From Platycnemis pennipes (taxonomy: Eukaryota > Arthropoda > Insecta > Odonata > Platycnemididae), in assembly GCA_933228895.1 (NCBI GenBank), contig OW121852.1:60988872-61052871 (forward strand): a stretch of DNA of 64,000 nucleotides, read 5' to 3'. Shown here piece by piece: positions 23,101 to 34,511 of this stretch. The translations under genes and the position numbers were made by a program. The notes below the pieces were generated by a model. It was not told the DNA's origin. It saw only the letters and a list, made by a program, of their open reading frames with translations, and searched no databases. Position 1 is the stretch's first letter; every line of letters begins with the position of its first letter.

Positions 23101-26100
23101 TTTCCCCCATACTATTGGAGAACACAATAGGCAGCATAGCAGAGGGATAGGTAGGCGAAATTTTGTAGAGTAGTCTGTAGCGCATGATGCATGTATTTAC
23201 AACCAATCAATTTCTTTTTATGTAGATAGATAGATGTCAACTAACCATGTAGCTGCATGTGACCCATATTATTAGCATGTTTCCATGTAGTACCCTAGTT
23301 GCATGTCAAAAGTGCATGCTTTGGTGATCTTCACCCCCTGCCACACACCCTAGCGATGGCTTGCAGGGTATCGCGTAGATGTAGATTTACCTACCAAGAT
23401 GGCCGCTGGATTCTCGAATCAGCTTTGTTGCCTCCACCAATACATTCTAACCCCCTTGGTAACCAGTGCATTGCGGATGTCGTCGTGTCGTCAAGTAGCT
23501 TGAATACAAATAAACCAGGAACAGACGATTGATAAGCATCAACACGATCCACAAGTCCAAGCTTTCAAGAAGGCAGGGGAAGGAGAAAGTGATCATAATA
23601 ATAATTGCGAGGAAATGTCGTGGAGGTGCGAGGGAGAAAACATCTATCGTGATGGAGCTATCCAAACTAATGATGGGCTAGTGAAGAAACAGAATATTGA
23701 AATGTCCGAGTAAGGCACTCATTTATTACCAACTAAATACCGAGGCACAAGAGCACGAGTGGATTTATAGAACAAGTGATAAACGAGTGGATTTATAGAT
23801 CAATTAGATCACTGGATTCCATTCTTCATTCATCAATGCACCCCTCGTCAGTCACATTTCCTTGATCAGTACCCCTTACCATGCTTCTAACTCATTTAGC
23901 AGCTGTTCATTTACAGTTGTATCCATTGTGAATTCACCAACGACATGACTGTTCACTCATTTCGTCGTTTGTTCTCCCAAAACTGACTGTGAATATTCAG
24001 GCGAGCGAATTTGCTTGCCGTTCCTTCCACCATTAACCTTCCATTAATTAATTTTTTTCGCGTACACCTAAATTCTCCTGGTACCTCAGGTTGGGGATCG
24101 CTGACCGGTTTAGTAATATTAATACACAATAATTAGGAATATAAAAGTAGGAAACTCTATGAATCACTAAAATAAGGACATTGTAATTGAATGTGACACT
24201 AAGAAAAAAATCAAAACCTGGAAGGAAGAAATATGATGAAATATGATGGTGAAAGATCTTTCAAGAGTTAAAAAAATAGTTACAGTTTAAAGGCGTGACC
24301 ATCTTTTAAGTCGAGGTCAAAAGTAATGATTCAGAAGTAGGAGGATTTGCAGACACATCGGAGCACATCGACGAAGCATCAGTGCAGGACTCGAAAGAGC
24401 GAAAGCATTTGGGAGAATATTATTTTCATCATCGTAAGCCGACAATCCTAAGCTTGGTTTGACGCACCTTTCTACTCGACTTAGCTCTTCGAACTTAGAT
24501 AATTATGCTCTCTCTTCGTTATTTTTTCCACACATTCGAGGCCTCCATTTGCCAATCTTCCTATTCGCTTCGCCCTCGACAGCTGTCTTCATCAAACCAT
24601 CATGTCACAAGATATGGCTAAGTAATTTTCCCCGTTTTCTTCTAAAAGTTTTCATTATTTATAAAATATTTTATAACCGATAAAATATTTGATTTCGAAA
24701 ATAAAAGGAAATTAATCGCCTATGCACACTGTTTATTATTAACATGCAGCTTAGATTCACCGATCCATTCATAGGAATTACTGTTTCACGCAAAGGTAGG
24801 AACAGAAAGAAGAATATGAGTAAATATCTAGAGAAAATGAAGTACCCTTAATGTCCTTGAAGGCAACCAAAACCATTTGGGCAAGCAAAATCACAAATAA
24901 TAAAAAAATAACCCAAAAATAAACCAATTCTATAGAAAGATTCTACAGAAGTCTGTATTTCATACATAACGACCGCTTAATGCAAGACAATAGACATTGA
25001 AGTGGTGGACGAGCAAACAAATTTCATTTCTGAAACCTTAAGGTAGAAGGAAATAGATTGGATGTATTCACAGGAATCCGAGTCCATTAAGACATCCACG
25101 CAAAATCATTCGGTACATTATTGCGTCAGGCTGAATAGTGACTTATTTTTTCATAATTTCAGGTCGCGCTGATGGACCAAAACAAGGAAAACGGAGAAGA
25201 GGTCAAGAAGCAGCTACAAGAAAAATACGGAGAGAAGAAAGTGGAATTTTTTAGGTGCAATGTTGCTATTAAGGAAGAGTTCCAAGGTATGGTCCACACG
25301 TTGGGACAATTATGTTTAATACTTAAATAGTATCAACCTCAAAATGAGGACAAAATGGTTTTTAAAACCTTAAAGAAATCCACGGCCATTAATTTTTATA
25401 TAGGAAAGCGATCGAATTTCTTAGCATTCACTTATTATGATAAAAAATTATTTTAAAGCCTTCAAGAAACACATCCAAGTTAATTGGCCATTTGCCAATG
25501 GCTAAGTGTTAAATTAGGACCTTGAATACGGGATACTGAAATATTTATGAATTAGGGACATAGTTATCTTAAATGGAAAGTGTCTAGCAGATTGTTTACC
25601 ATCTTTTCATTAGAAGGATTTCCAATGAGCCATCATGGATATATAATAAGATGGTAATAATTTAATTCCTTCATCTTAAACGGAAGAGGAACTCAAAGCA
25701 TCGCACCCAATTTTATAGAATCAAAATATATAGCATTTGACATTACCGAAGTTCAACTAACAAACGAATTTAATAAATGCAAAGTAAAGTGCTGGTGATC
25801 CTATTCTCTTAAAGTCCATATTAGTAATTTGATTTTGTTGTAAACACAAAAAATATTTACGATTTAAAAAAATGTAAATATTGAAGTGAATTGAGTCGAA
25901 GAAAATCGGCTCAATAATATCGCATCTAAATAATGACGAAATATTGTTCATTTTTCGAGATAGAACTAGTAACATCAAAACTTCACTTCTAGAATATTAC
26001 TCGTAAATTTATCTATTCACAAAGCGTATAAATAAATAACAAAATATATCGTATATATACTTTAAATATACGAAAATAATCTTTCATTCCCACTCGGTCT

Positions 26101-29100
26101 GCCAACATAGCTATTTCCTCTCTGGCAAAACTAATTGAGAATGAATGGCGACAATACGATAAAATAAGATTCTGGATAAAGTACGATCTCATTTTCTCTC
26201 AATTTAGGTGCTGTAAAAGATGCTGTGGATAAGTTTTCCCGCATGGATATATTCGTGAACAACGCTGGAATCGCAAAGGCTCCTCAATGGGAATATGTTA
26301 TAGAAGTAAACCTGGTAAGTTTTACCAGAAGTATCGTTCGATCAATCTTGCGAGCGCTATGCTTTGCGTGTCATACATAATATTCTGAAGGAGTCCCCAA
26401 GAGTTAACACCAAAATTGTACAACTTGTGAAAGGTATCTAATTAATTTTTTCTGCAGTCTTGATGAACGTTTTGCATTAAAATAATAAACTTAAATGACT
26501 AAAAAGAAGTCAAATTTTGCATTGACCATTTCACTCAATCTTCAGCATGAGGCGTAGACACTATGAGACGCCCGAACTTGACGCCAACAACAAAACGGTG
26601 GCTTAATTATTCGGGGCTATATCAAGGGATTCGGGTTCGATTCCCGGTCTAAGTGCATGATGTTTCTGCAGAGGAATTCCTTCGCCAATTGATTATGATA
26701 ATATCGTCTAGAAAACGGTCCCGACGCTCCGAACACACCTCGTACGAGGAAATGATGCTTGCTGAGAACGATGAATTTTGTTTATTTATTTTTGCTCCAG
26801 ATTGGGCTTATGAGGGGCACGGAAGAGGCCGCCAAGTACATGAGCAAGGAGAAAGGAGGCAGCGGTGGAGTGGTGGTCAACATCGCTTCCATCGCCGGCC
26901 TGGTGCCCTTCGCAGAATCGGCGCCATACGTCGCAGCCAAGCACGGAGTCATCGGATTCACCAGATCTCTCGGGGTGAGAAGCCGCATCTTCTTAACAAA
27001 CAGGCGAGATTAGAACGCACTGTAGGAGGCATTGGCATGTTATTGCCTCTGGGCGTTGTAAATCGCCAGGTTTCCTGGACCGGGAATCGAACCTCAGACT
27101 TTTGGCTTACCGGGAAAATACGCAGACATCCTCGCCAAAGCAGGATCCCAGGCCCATAAGTCGTACTTTAGGAAGATCTATAGGAGCTAGGGCTCGTCCG
27201 CCTTTTTAATGACATCCACCAAGGATAGACGATAGCCACTGGACTGTAACGACAACAAAAATATTACATTGGTGGCTTATCGCCTTTTGCGATAATGTAT
27301 TGGATCTATCCTCGAGGACAATGGTTTCGTTGAAGAATCATTCGGCCTTGCGTGTGCCATCCATCCATGGACCGTGATTAAAAAGGCGCATGAAGCCTAG
27401 CTCCTGTAGATCCCCCTAATCAAAAGATTACTTGGGTGTCGTGGCGGTCTTCAGAATGGCCCGGCCAATGTCTAGGCCAACAGCGATTCATATGCGAATA
27501 ATACATTGCGCACTTTTCAACTGTTAAAACAAATTTGGAGTAGATACGCGTGTAGTGGTTAGTTTACTGGCCTCTCAACGCAGTGGAAGATATTTTTCAT
27601 TGGTAATACAATCCATAATTGAGAGCTTTTTTGGAGAATATTCGAGTGCAATGCTCAGTCCGTCGGGTGCAAAAACTTTTAAGGCCATTGGAGTTTTTTT
27701 TCTGGCTTTAATATACGAAAAAGAATTGATCAATAATTAGAGTAGAGAAGTAAAATTGGAAGACAGGATGGCGAGGGCGATAATGGACAATGTTTTATTG
27801 AAGCATTTCACATGAGGGTATATGCTAGTACGTACGAAAGTGAGGAAGATAAGTAGCTTTTCCGATGGGAAAAAGTGCGACATAAAAAATACTGAACTAT
27901 AAAATTAAATGAAGAGCATAAATATATCCGTTGCAGGGGATGGCGCAGATTTTTTTAGCCCATTCCCCTTCTTAGCCGATAATCAAACGCCTGTGTTATG
28001 TAATTTATTCATGTTTATTCATTGTTAATTAAGTTATTTTATAATATTTTAGATAATCTGGTTCAAGAGACACCCTAAAGAGAAAATATGGTGCCAGGTA
28101 AAATTATAATTATTTAATGCTGGGAACCATGGTCTTAAGTTATTGCGATGAACATTAAGGCAAATATAGAAGAAACATATTACATATTTCCTCTAACAGA
28201 GAACCACCTGTCCTAAAAGTTAATTAATCAAATGAATACAGTCTTGGAATATGTTGTATTCAAATATATTGCACTTATGTTTGTATTCATAGTAGGTTTT
28301 AGATATTTGTTCTTGTGTATTCAAACAAAAAGGGGAAAATGATATGTATTTAATTTATGTTTATTCCTTGTTAATTGAGTTTTTTTATAGTATTTAAGTT
28401 AATTTGGTTTACTTAAGTTTGTTTATTTATTTGTTTACTGTTGTTAGTTAGTTACATTGCTGTTTGTTGGAGTGAAAAGCAATTAAGTATTAGAGAAGTG
28501 AGCTGAGAGGCAAGTCACGTAAGAATAAATACATAAACTAAACAGCCTGCAAGGTGATTCCATTCTTTCCAATTCTCTCGACATTGACAAACTGCTATCC
28601 CACACACGTCTTTGGCAAAAGTACACAAAAACATTCGAATTTTTCAGTGACCCGCTCTTTTTAGCACAATCTCTCTCACGAATAAACGCCAGGAAATCCA
28701 AGCCTAAGGACCTCAGCTGACATCCGTATAAACATATTAATGCACGTCAATAGGTTTGGTTTCATTTCTCTAGTGTAGGATGGAGATGTGTGCCCTCATC
28801 AATGCAGCTATTTTTTTTAAACGTTTTGATATTTTTCATATGCTGCGGACACTACCATCAACACACTATCCAGTATCCGCGGCAGAAAAGCTCTCCATGG
28901 TAGTCATTCGGCAGAGGCGATTGACACTAATGGTCATGAGCGCCATTTTATAGGATAGATGGGTAATTTGGTAGAGGCAGGAATTTTCAGGCAACGGAGG
29001 GATAAGTGAGAGAAACCCGGCGTCGTCATCTCTACTCTTAACGAATGGTGCCAAGATGTCCTCGGTTTAACGTTCCCTCCCCGCAGACGGACTGAACTCG

Positions 29101-32100
29101 AATTACGCTCCATACATACATCTACATCTACATCTACATAATACCCTGCAAGCCACCACAAGGGTGTGTGGCAGGGGGTGATTGCTCACCAAACATGCAC
29201 TACATATCATGCATAAAAAAGGAATAGTATTAATATAGTAGTCAGAACTACACTATTTAAAAAAGATAGAAATTGCAAATAAAACATGCAAAAACATTCT
29301 GTTAGTAGGGTTAGCTTTAAGTACTCATACCAACATGCAGCTACCAATGCTATTCATTGCTACTCTCCGATAGGACATATTTACCGTTATTCGTATCTCT
29401 TATTGTGCGAGGGAAAAAGGACATTTTGAATCGGTCAGTTCGGCAATCAATTTCTCTAACTTTATGATTATGGTCCAGTCTGCCATAGTAAGTTGGGGTT
29501 CGTAAAATATTTTTAACATCATCACTGAAAATATTGCCTTGGAATTTGTGGAAGAGATTAAGTCTAAATTTCAACCTGCGATCTGACAATGATTCCCATT
29601 TCAATTCATTTAATAGACTGGTTACGCTAATATAATTATCGTATCGTCCCTTTACAAATCTTGCTTACATAAGTCAAGTAGGGGCCATTATACCAAAGAA
29701 AAGTATCTGCCTCCGTCGGGATTCAATCCCAGGCTTTTGGAATGGAAAGCCAGTACTCTGGCTAAAACACTAATCCAATCCCTAAATCTCTTGATGAGGA
29801 CAATGTTCTTTTCAACCAAAGAATTTGGATACCAAAACAATCACACAAATAGTCAAGCAGCAACTTGACTAAGAAAAGTTTTCAAAGTCCGTAGAGAAGA
29901 AAGGAATAAAGAAATAATGAACGAGTTCATTCCTTTCCCTTCCAATCGTCTCTTTGGAATTATATTCCTTTTGAAAACTGCCTTCATGTTGGCGCGCCCA
30001 TAATCTTACCGGATTTAATTTCTCTCCTTCCCTCGAAGGGCCCGGAGGCGTATAAGGCTTCGGGGATCCGGCACATCACAGTCTGCCCTGGGTTGACCGC
30101 CACGGAACTCACCAAAGAAACCACACCAGAGGTACTCAAGGCCTTGGAGGAAACGCTGAAATTGAAAATGATCATGCAAAAGTGAGTGCGTAGACGGTTT
30201 TTTCCTGCTCTGTTTTCTCCACAGGATTAAAAAAAAACACATCGTCATCACAGGTATTATGAGTACATCAGCAGGTGTCCTGGAATTTCCCTGCAGTTGG
30301 TCAGTAGCCTTGGGGAGTATCCCTTCATGGCCTGACCCACTACATGTGAAAGTAGTCAAACAAACATCAAATGAGTGCTCGACGTCACTCTATGTCCCAA
30401 AATTTCACGTCACCACTGTAGGGTTAAAAAATACCACGGACTACACTTCTACATCAAAATCTACAACAACTTTTATGTCCTCCTAATAACTAATGTCCTC
30501 CAAGTGTAATTGCTGTAATCTATAACTGGCCCAAAATGTGCGCGGAAAAAATTAATATTTGACCCTCCCTGTGTAACTATTTTCCTAATTTGATCTTCAT
30601 AATATAGCCTACCGTATTACTGTGGTGTTTATAATATGTTTGTAATATCTTCAGTGAACCAGAAAGCCTTGAATTTATGAAGGAGGTTTATTCTTAATAT
30701 TAATATACGAGCGGATAATGAATCCCACCCTATTTCGCAATTATAAATTCGATGCACTGCTAAACCTAACCGTAACACTTTTTAACAAACCCAGCTAATC
30801 TTCGAAACCTAATTCATTTTGTTCCCCACTTTAGTGTTCAGTACCAAAGGAAAATCCATCACTGCCGGCCGGGACTAATATCCGGGTCATTAGGGTGGAA
30901 AACCAGAGCTACCACAACTATCTGATCAACCCTGCCAGCCACCTTATCAAGCATCCATTATTGACGAGTCATATTCTTAGTAACAACCCCAGCTTGCACC
31001 AAGGAGGTTAGAATGTACCGGAGAAGGTATCAAAGCTGACGTGAGAAGGCAGCGGCCATATTGGTAGGCACAGACATGAGATTGCTAACCGCGCTAGTGG
31101 TCCGGGTAATTTTTTTGCACACGGTAATACTTAGTCTTAAGATAAATAACGGAATGCACTTCTCAAATTACTCATTGAAATAGAGGAACCTGCACAAACA
31201 CACAAACAAGTCAACAGTTCAAAAGGGGTCTCCAATGGCTGTGAAATTCTTTGGCACCACTCGTCAAAACAAAAAACTTCTCCACCAGAATACCCTCCTG
31301 TGGTAGTTTACGGGAATGCTACTTCCTCGCCAGGGACTACCACAGCCGCACACGCACCGCCCGAATGGAAACCTTTGCAAGGCTGTAGGCACCCCGATAA
31401 GGTAACCTTGGGTTGTAACCTGGGATCCTTCGTAGAGCTGATGGGACCCTTCTAAGGATGCCAGATTATTGCCACAATCACACTTCTGTGGTGGTTTACG
31501 GGAATGTTACTTCCCCGCCAGGGCCCACCACAGACCACGCACACCACCCAGATGGTATCCTTCGCGAGGCTGAAGGGACCTCGCTAAGGGAATTTGGGTT
31601 ACAACCTGTGGTCCTTCGCAGAGCTGATGGGACCCTGCTAAGGATGCCAAGTTATTACTACAATCACACTCACAAGCAATCAACACATTCACATTCACAC
31701 ACACACACACACGATTTCATTGTTATTTACGTTTTAATACCTAAATAGTCCCCATTAGTGGCCGTACAAAACGAAAATTTTTGTTCAAAGTACATCTACA
31801 TCTCATAATACCCTGCATGCCACCATAAAGGCGTTTGATAGGCATAATTCACACCAAACATTCATTAAATATCATGCATAAAAAAGTAGGTATTAGTAAT
31901 AATATGCTAGTCTAAATTTCAATTTTTAAAATGCATAAAAATAGCAATTCCCATATTCTGGCTTAATTGCCACACATAAAAACTACCATGGCAATGCCTC
32001 CTCGAGTACGTTCTAACCTCCTCGGATTGCATATCATAGTTCTTATTTCAGTGACAAAAAAAGGCAAGCATCAAAATGTAAACTTCCCTCTTGTTAATTT

Positions 32101-32261
32101 TAAAAATTTCATTTTCTAGACCTGAAAACGTCGCCGCCTGCGTCCTGGAATCAGTAAAAAGAGCACCCTCTGGGTCAGTATGGGTCGTGGAAGACGAAGA
32201 ACCCGCCTACGTGATATCAATTCCGGATTACAAGGACTTGAAAGTGACGCCTGATCAGTGA
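17106..32261 (+). CDS. SDR gene B: HPGD-like NAD+-dependent dehydrogenase, complete (260 aa)
   Basis: Six exons: 17106-17198, 25163-25286, 26208-26314, 26801-26974, 30039-30181 and 32120-32261 (stop TGA). All introns are GT-AG, and the joined frame is open for 260 residues, close to the family's usual 266. It has TGGASGIG at 11-18, Asp36 at the end of strand 2 (NAD+ rather than NADP+), NNAG at 90-93 and the tetrad Asn107, Ser138, Tyr151, Lys155 (YVAAK). These are all the elements needed for an active classical SDR. Position 64, normally Asp contacting adenine, is Asn. Position 148 is Ser and 185 is Leu, so prostaglandin is not an obvious substrate. No signal peptide or membrane helix is seen, so it is likely cytosolic. 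The start was chosen because it precedes the glycine motif at the standard spacing and follows a TATA box. The introns hold CR1, SINE and R1 copies. Confidence 0.92.
17199..19099. other. gene B intron 1, first part: no gene seen
   Basis: 17560-18060 is C/T-rich on the plus strand, like 120-480. It may be antisense LINE sequence, but no domain was read. The rest is AT-rich without recognised features. Confidence 0.35.
19100..19290 (-). repeat. tRNA-derived SINE body
   Basis: The plus strand reads CTCTTAACGAAAGGCGCCAA and then AACGTCCCATCCGACGGACG. These blocks are shared with copies at 5690, 29000 and 39963. GAGAAACCCGG precedes the body here and at 29009. Confidence 0.6.
19291..21409. other. 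gene B intron 1, middle: tRNA-like fragment, otherwise no gene seen
   Basis: A minus-strand tRNA-like head occurs at about 19945-20015 (plus strand GGCGGGATTCGAGCC). The open minus-strand frame at 19815-20204 spans this SINE head and matches no protein family. A (CT)n run lies near 20409. Confidence 0.35.
21410..21785 (+). repeat. R1 repeat copy (5' part)
   Basis: It aligns with 3187-3500 and 48973-49380 over about 370 bp. With 49380 it also shares the distal block GCGTACTTTCCT..CGAATTTTAAAAA. Non-coding. Confidence 0.65.
22440..23386 (+). mobile_element. CR1/Jockey-type LINE, 3' end with reverse-transcriptase C-terminus
   Basis: Fragments of the RT C-terminal region read VQRRAARFVKRCYDRFS, ELGWESLSYCRLKYRLNL and DCRTDRFQMSFFP. 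The typical 3' terminus follows (CCCCCTGCCACACACCCTAGCGATGG) and then TGTAGAT-type repeat units. The copy is 5'-truncated and has internal stops. It is split by a 143-bp insertion at 22748-22890. It lies in gene B intron 1 on the sense strand. Confidence 0.75.
22748..22890. mobile_element. short insertion inside the LINE, with 10-bp target duplication
   Basis: TGTATCAGAA occurs at 22738-22747 and again at 22891-22900. Deleting one copy and the 143 bp between restores the LINE frame (FSIVSELIQELGW). The insert ends with CCGACCTAGGTTTCGATTG, which resembles termini of Penelope-like elements. That assignment is weak. Confidence 0.6.
23387..25162. other. gene B intron 1, last part: R1 terminal fragment and LINE tail, no gene
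   Basis: 23387-23460 is the inverted R1 terminal region (CCACCAATACATTCTAACC). 24430-24600 resembles the minus-strand LINE tail seen at 49530 (TTGGTTTGACGC). Otherwise AT-rich with nothing recognised. Confidence 0.4.
26590..26665 (+). repeat. tRNA-like SINE head
   Basis: It has a canonical B box, GGTTCGATTCC, preceded at tRNA-like spacing by a GGTGGCTTAAT block. It cannot fold into a full tRNA (no acceptor stem), so it is a SINE remnant. It lies in gene B intron 3, about 140 bp before exon 4. Confidence 0.45.
27010..27160 (-). repeat. tRNA-like SINE fragment
   Basis: The plus strand holds the inverted B box GGGAATCGAACCTC and a tRNA-like remainder. A GGAGGCATTGGCATG block precedes it, as in R1 ends. 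It lies in gene B intron 4. Confidence 0.4.
27530..27690 (+). repeat. tRNA-derived SINE, B-box region deleted
   Basis: The A-box-like GTGTAGTGGTTAGTTTACTGG is followed directly by the body (TTTTTCATTGGTAATACA, then CTCAGTCCGTCGGGTGC). It matches the copy at 36521 with the B-box segment missing. Confidence 0.5.
27691..28999. other. gene B intron 4, middle: two diverged direct repeats, no gene seen
   Basis: 28005-28075 and 28350-28425 are similar direct repeats (TTTATTC.TTGTTAATTRAGTT). Nothing else was recognised. Confidence 0.35.
29000..29109 (-). repeat. tRNA-derived SINE body
   Basis: GAGAAACCCGGCGTCG and ACTCTTAACGAATGGTGCC match copies at 19170 and 39963. It abuts the CR1-type LINE copy at 29110. 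Confidence 0.55.
29110..29690 (-). mobile_element. CR1/Jockey-type LINE 3' end
   Basis: On the minus strand the RT C-terminus reads ELKWESLSDRRLKFRLNLF and REIDCRTDRFKMSFFPRTIR. The 3' terminus faces left and carries a hexanucleotide tail (TACATC repeated at 29113-29135). It is 5'-truncated near YDN. It lies in gene B intron 4, antisense to the gene. Confidence 0.75.
29695..29795 (-). repeat. tRNA-derived SINE head
   Basis: The inverted B box GGGATTCAATCCC and the following CCAGTACTCTGGCTAAAACAC match the copy at 40085-40160. It directly adjoins the LINE copy. Confidence 0.5.
31300..31680. repeat. two-copy tandem repeat, about 191-bp unit
   Basis: Unit 1 starts TGGTAGTTTACGGGAATG near 31301, and unit 2 starts TGGTGGTTTACGGGAATG near 31492. 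Shared blocks such as GAGCTGATGGGACCCT and AAGGATGCCA recur in order. An imperfect duplication inside the R1 element. Confidence 0.7.
31688..31711. repeat. (CA)n microsatellite
   Basis: A short CACACA run immediately follows the tandem repeat. Confidence 0.8.
31791..31945 (-). mobile_element. CR1/Jockey-type LINE 3' end, short copy
   Basis: The tail TACATCTACATC is followed by ATAATACCCTGCATGCCACC and AAACATTCATTAAATATCATGC, paralleling 29113-29215. R1 sequence resumes on both sides, so it inserted into R1. Confidence 0.65.
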
Positions 32262-32264
32262 ACC

Positions 32265-32270
32265 AATAAA
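32265..32270 (+). promoter_or_regulatory. candidate poly(A) signal of gene B
   Basis: AATAAA lies 4 bp after the gene B stop codon. Another AATAAA lies near 32499 and may be the one used, since 4 bp is unusually close. Confidence 0.35.
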
Positions 32271-33224
32271 AAGGCCAAATGGGGAAGAGGAAAGGCACCG
32301 GGTCCACGGAAACGAGGGGCATCCCGCAAGGCACTGACGCAAAGTCCATTTTTCCTCGCACAATGCCAAAGTCACGGAAGAAGTATCCTCAGAATAAAGA
32401 AGCATTTACGCTTACATGAAGCGTAAAAAGCGTTAAGTGTAAAAGTTCATGGAGCGAAAAACCCATCTTTCCTTGAATGCAATCTGAAAAATCCACACAA
32501 TAAAAACTACAAGAAATAAAATTCAAGAATTTCACATAAAAATTTTTAATTTTTTTCAGAATCCATACCTATTTCTAATCTGATATTCATTGCTCGTGTA
32601 ACAGCCTCAATATCAAAATGATCTTTAATCTTTGTTCATGGTTATTATTTGCACATTAAATTCTTTACTTACCCAACGAGTGAAATCACTATCACATATT
32701 GCAATTAGTACGTTCAACGAGAAATACTCACCCGACTGAAGAAAATTGATACCATATCCTTTGGACATCACGCAGGCGCATTAGTCTATTGTCTGACACG
32801 GTAGGTGGTATGTGCGTTACTACTGTGTAGAGAATGGTTGCGGTATTTCGATGCCATAAAGTATCGAATTTTATGCTAACAATACTTAGTAATCCGATTT
32901 TCTAATCATTAATAGGCACCAGCTACACCATAGATATTTTATACACTTGATTTATCAACATACCCATGAATGGCTTATGACATGTGATGCATTAACTTAA
33001 CATTCTATGTTTTCCTCAATCAGTGAAACTAGTTATTTGGAAAAGTACGCTATTGAAATTTGACGAAAAACACGTCTCTGATTACGCATCTTTAAAATTC
33101 ACACATGTCCCGGTAATAGAAATAGGTTTTAAGGAAGTCCAACTGCTTTGGTTATGTCGTAACGACTCATCTAACCTAATCCTAAGACTAATCATAAGAT
33201 AATAGCATAATAAATAAGCTTAAA
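32271..33224. other. intergenic between genes B and C: no gene seen
   Basis: AT-rich. Nothing was recognised on either strand. Confidence 0.4.
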
Positions 33225-33895
33225 GCTTCGTTTCCATTACTATAAATTTGTCCCGCAACATGTTGCGCGTGATGAGCCGGCACATGTACCCGAAATTTGT
33301 TGAAATGGAAACAGCTTGCAACATGTTACGGCACGACTGCCGGGGACAAAAATGTGCCAAGCGACCGACAACAAGTGCCGAAACTTGTGCCGCGGACAAT
33401 GGAAACAGACTGCAACATGTCCACGGAACACGCGCATGCGTAGTACAGCCTATGCTGGATGTTCCAAACCCTAAAACCTAATCTCAAACGTGTTCTCTGG
33501 TTTGCGGTTGTTGTATTTTCAGTGTTGTGTCAGTGCTAGTGTTTGTTTTGTGATGGAGTGTGGTAAATATAACGTGGCGAAACGTATTGAAATATATGAA
33601 AAGGAGACAGTGCTGTGTGAATACACCTGAATAAAAGTAAGGATGAGGATATATGTTTTGGAGAGTGCGCAGGTGAGTCGTTAAAAAAGATTCAAGATAG
33701 GAAAACTAAGGCTTGGGTTCGCCACAGCATTTCAAACACTTTATCAAGCTGAATGTGGAGGAGCAGAAGGTCCATTTCCTTCACTATTTAATCCTGGATG
33801 TAGCAATTATTTTGAATCGCGAGAAAAGGTGCGCAAGCACACCCCCAGCATCTACTTTAACTCTATATAACTAAGCCGTTTCCACTACAATTTTA
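33225..33895. mobile_element. possible Harbinger-like DNA transposon remnant
   Basis: Inverted and direct copies of GTTTCCATT / AATGGAAAC recur at 33231, 33304 and 33400, together with GCAACATGT blocks. A related CCGTTTCCACTACAA lies at 33873. A short frame from 33553 (ECGKYNVAKRIEIYEKE) faintly resembles the MADF/Myb-type second protein of Harbinger elements. This is speculative. Confidence 0.3.
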
Positions 33896-33904
33896 CAATT
33901 GTGA

Positions 33905-34303
33905 AGGGATACTTTACATCGCAATGTGGGGATCGATATCAAAAGCTACCCTCAAAGAACTTTCTACTGCTCAGAACAACCTTTTGCGGCAAATTACAGA
34001 CGCACCATGGTTCGTCAGAAAGTCTTACATTCACGACAACTTAAAAATCCCGGAATTGGAACTCCACCTCAGAAAAATCGCCGAATGCTTTCAGCTGACA
34101 CTACGAAACCTGACCAAAATTCACCACTCACCAACCCTCTGGACACCATATGGAATTACAACGAAAACACCCTCTTCCAATTTATTTAAAAAAATGGTTA
34201 CGGATGGAAGAAACCACAATGACAATTTTCAGTGTTCGCGTTGTTTGTCAAAGCAAACAACCATCAATGCCTCTATTACCACAGCATCCAATTTGCCAAA
34301 GTA
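33905..34303 (+). mobile_element. Jockey-type LINE, reverse-transcriptase C-terminal fragment
   Basis: The frame at 33924-34303 reads AQNNLLRQITDAPWFVRKS and LKIPELELHLRKIAE. This is the well-known Jockey C-terminal block (an APWYV-type motif followed by an IP..E segment). Both the 5' part and the catalytic core are missing. It lies in the B-C intergenic region. Confidence 0.7.
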
Positions 34304-34511
34304 ACTGAAAAAGTAACTTTTAACGTAAAAATTACTTTTTTTAGCTTTAACCACGGTTACTTTATACATGTATATAGGTATGTATTAAGGGACCGTAGCT
34401 TTAACTTTCATCAGTTACTTTTTCAGAAAAGTTACTTTTTACTTTAACTAGCCACTTTTTACAGAGATTAACTTTAATCAGTTATTTTTTGGTAACTTTC
34501 CCAACTATGGT
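34285..34511. repeat. hAT-like non-autonomous repeat, partial
   Basis: Many GTAACTTTTT motifs are present, and the right end reads ACTTTCCCAACTATGG. The latter matches the right end of the element at 58672-59583 (ACTTTCCATATTCTGG). The left end is unclear. Confidence 0.4.

Larger units (their letters stand above)
31013..32019 (-). mobile_element. R1 element, near full length, with terminal inverted repeats
   Basis: The left end GGTTAGAATGTACCGGAG and the right end (CTCGAGTACGTTCTAACC) are inverted repeats of about 25 bp. Minus-strand sequence inward from 32019 and at 31790-31714 matches R1 copies at 3187, 21410 and 48973. The interior holds a two-unit tandem repeat and a (CA)n tract, and a CR1-type LINE end is inserted at 31791. 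No transposase is seen, so it is a non-autonomous DNA transposon of unassigned superfamily. It lies in gene B intron 5. Confidence 0.6.

Noticed and set aside
26653..27159. 168-codon open frame as a separate protein
   Set aside because: It overlaps gene B exon 4 in another frame, and its composition (Arg/His-rich) is typical of a shadow frame.
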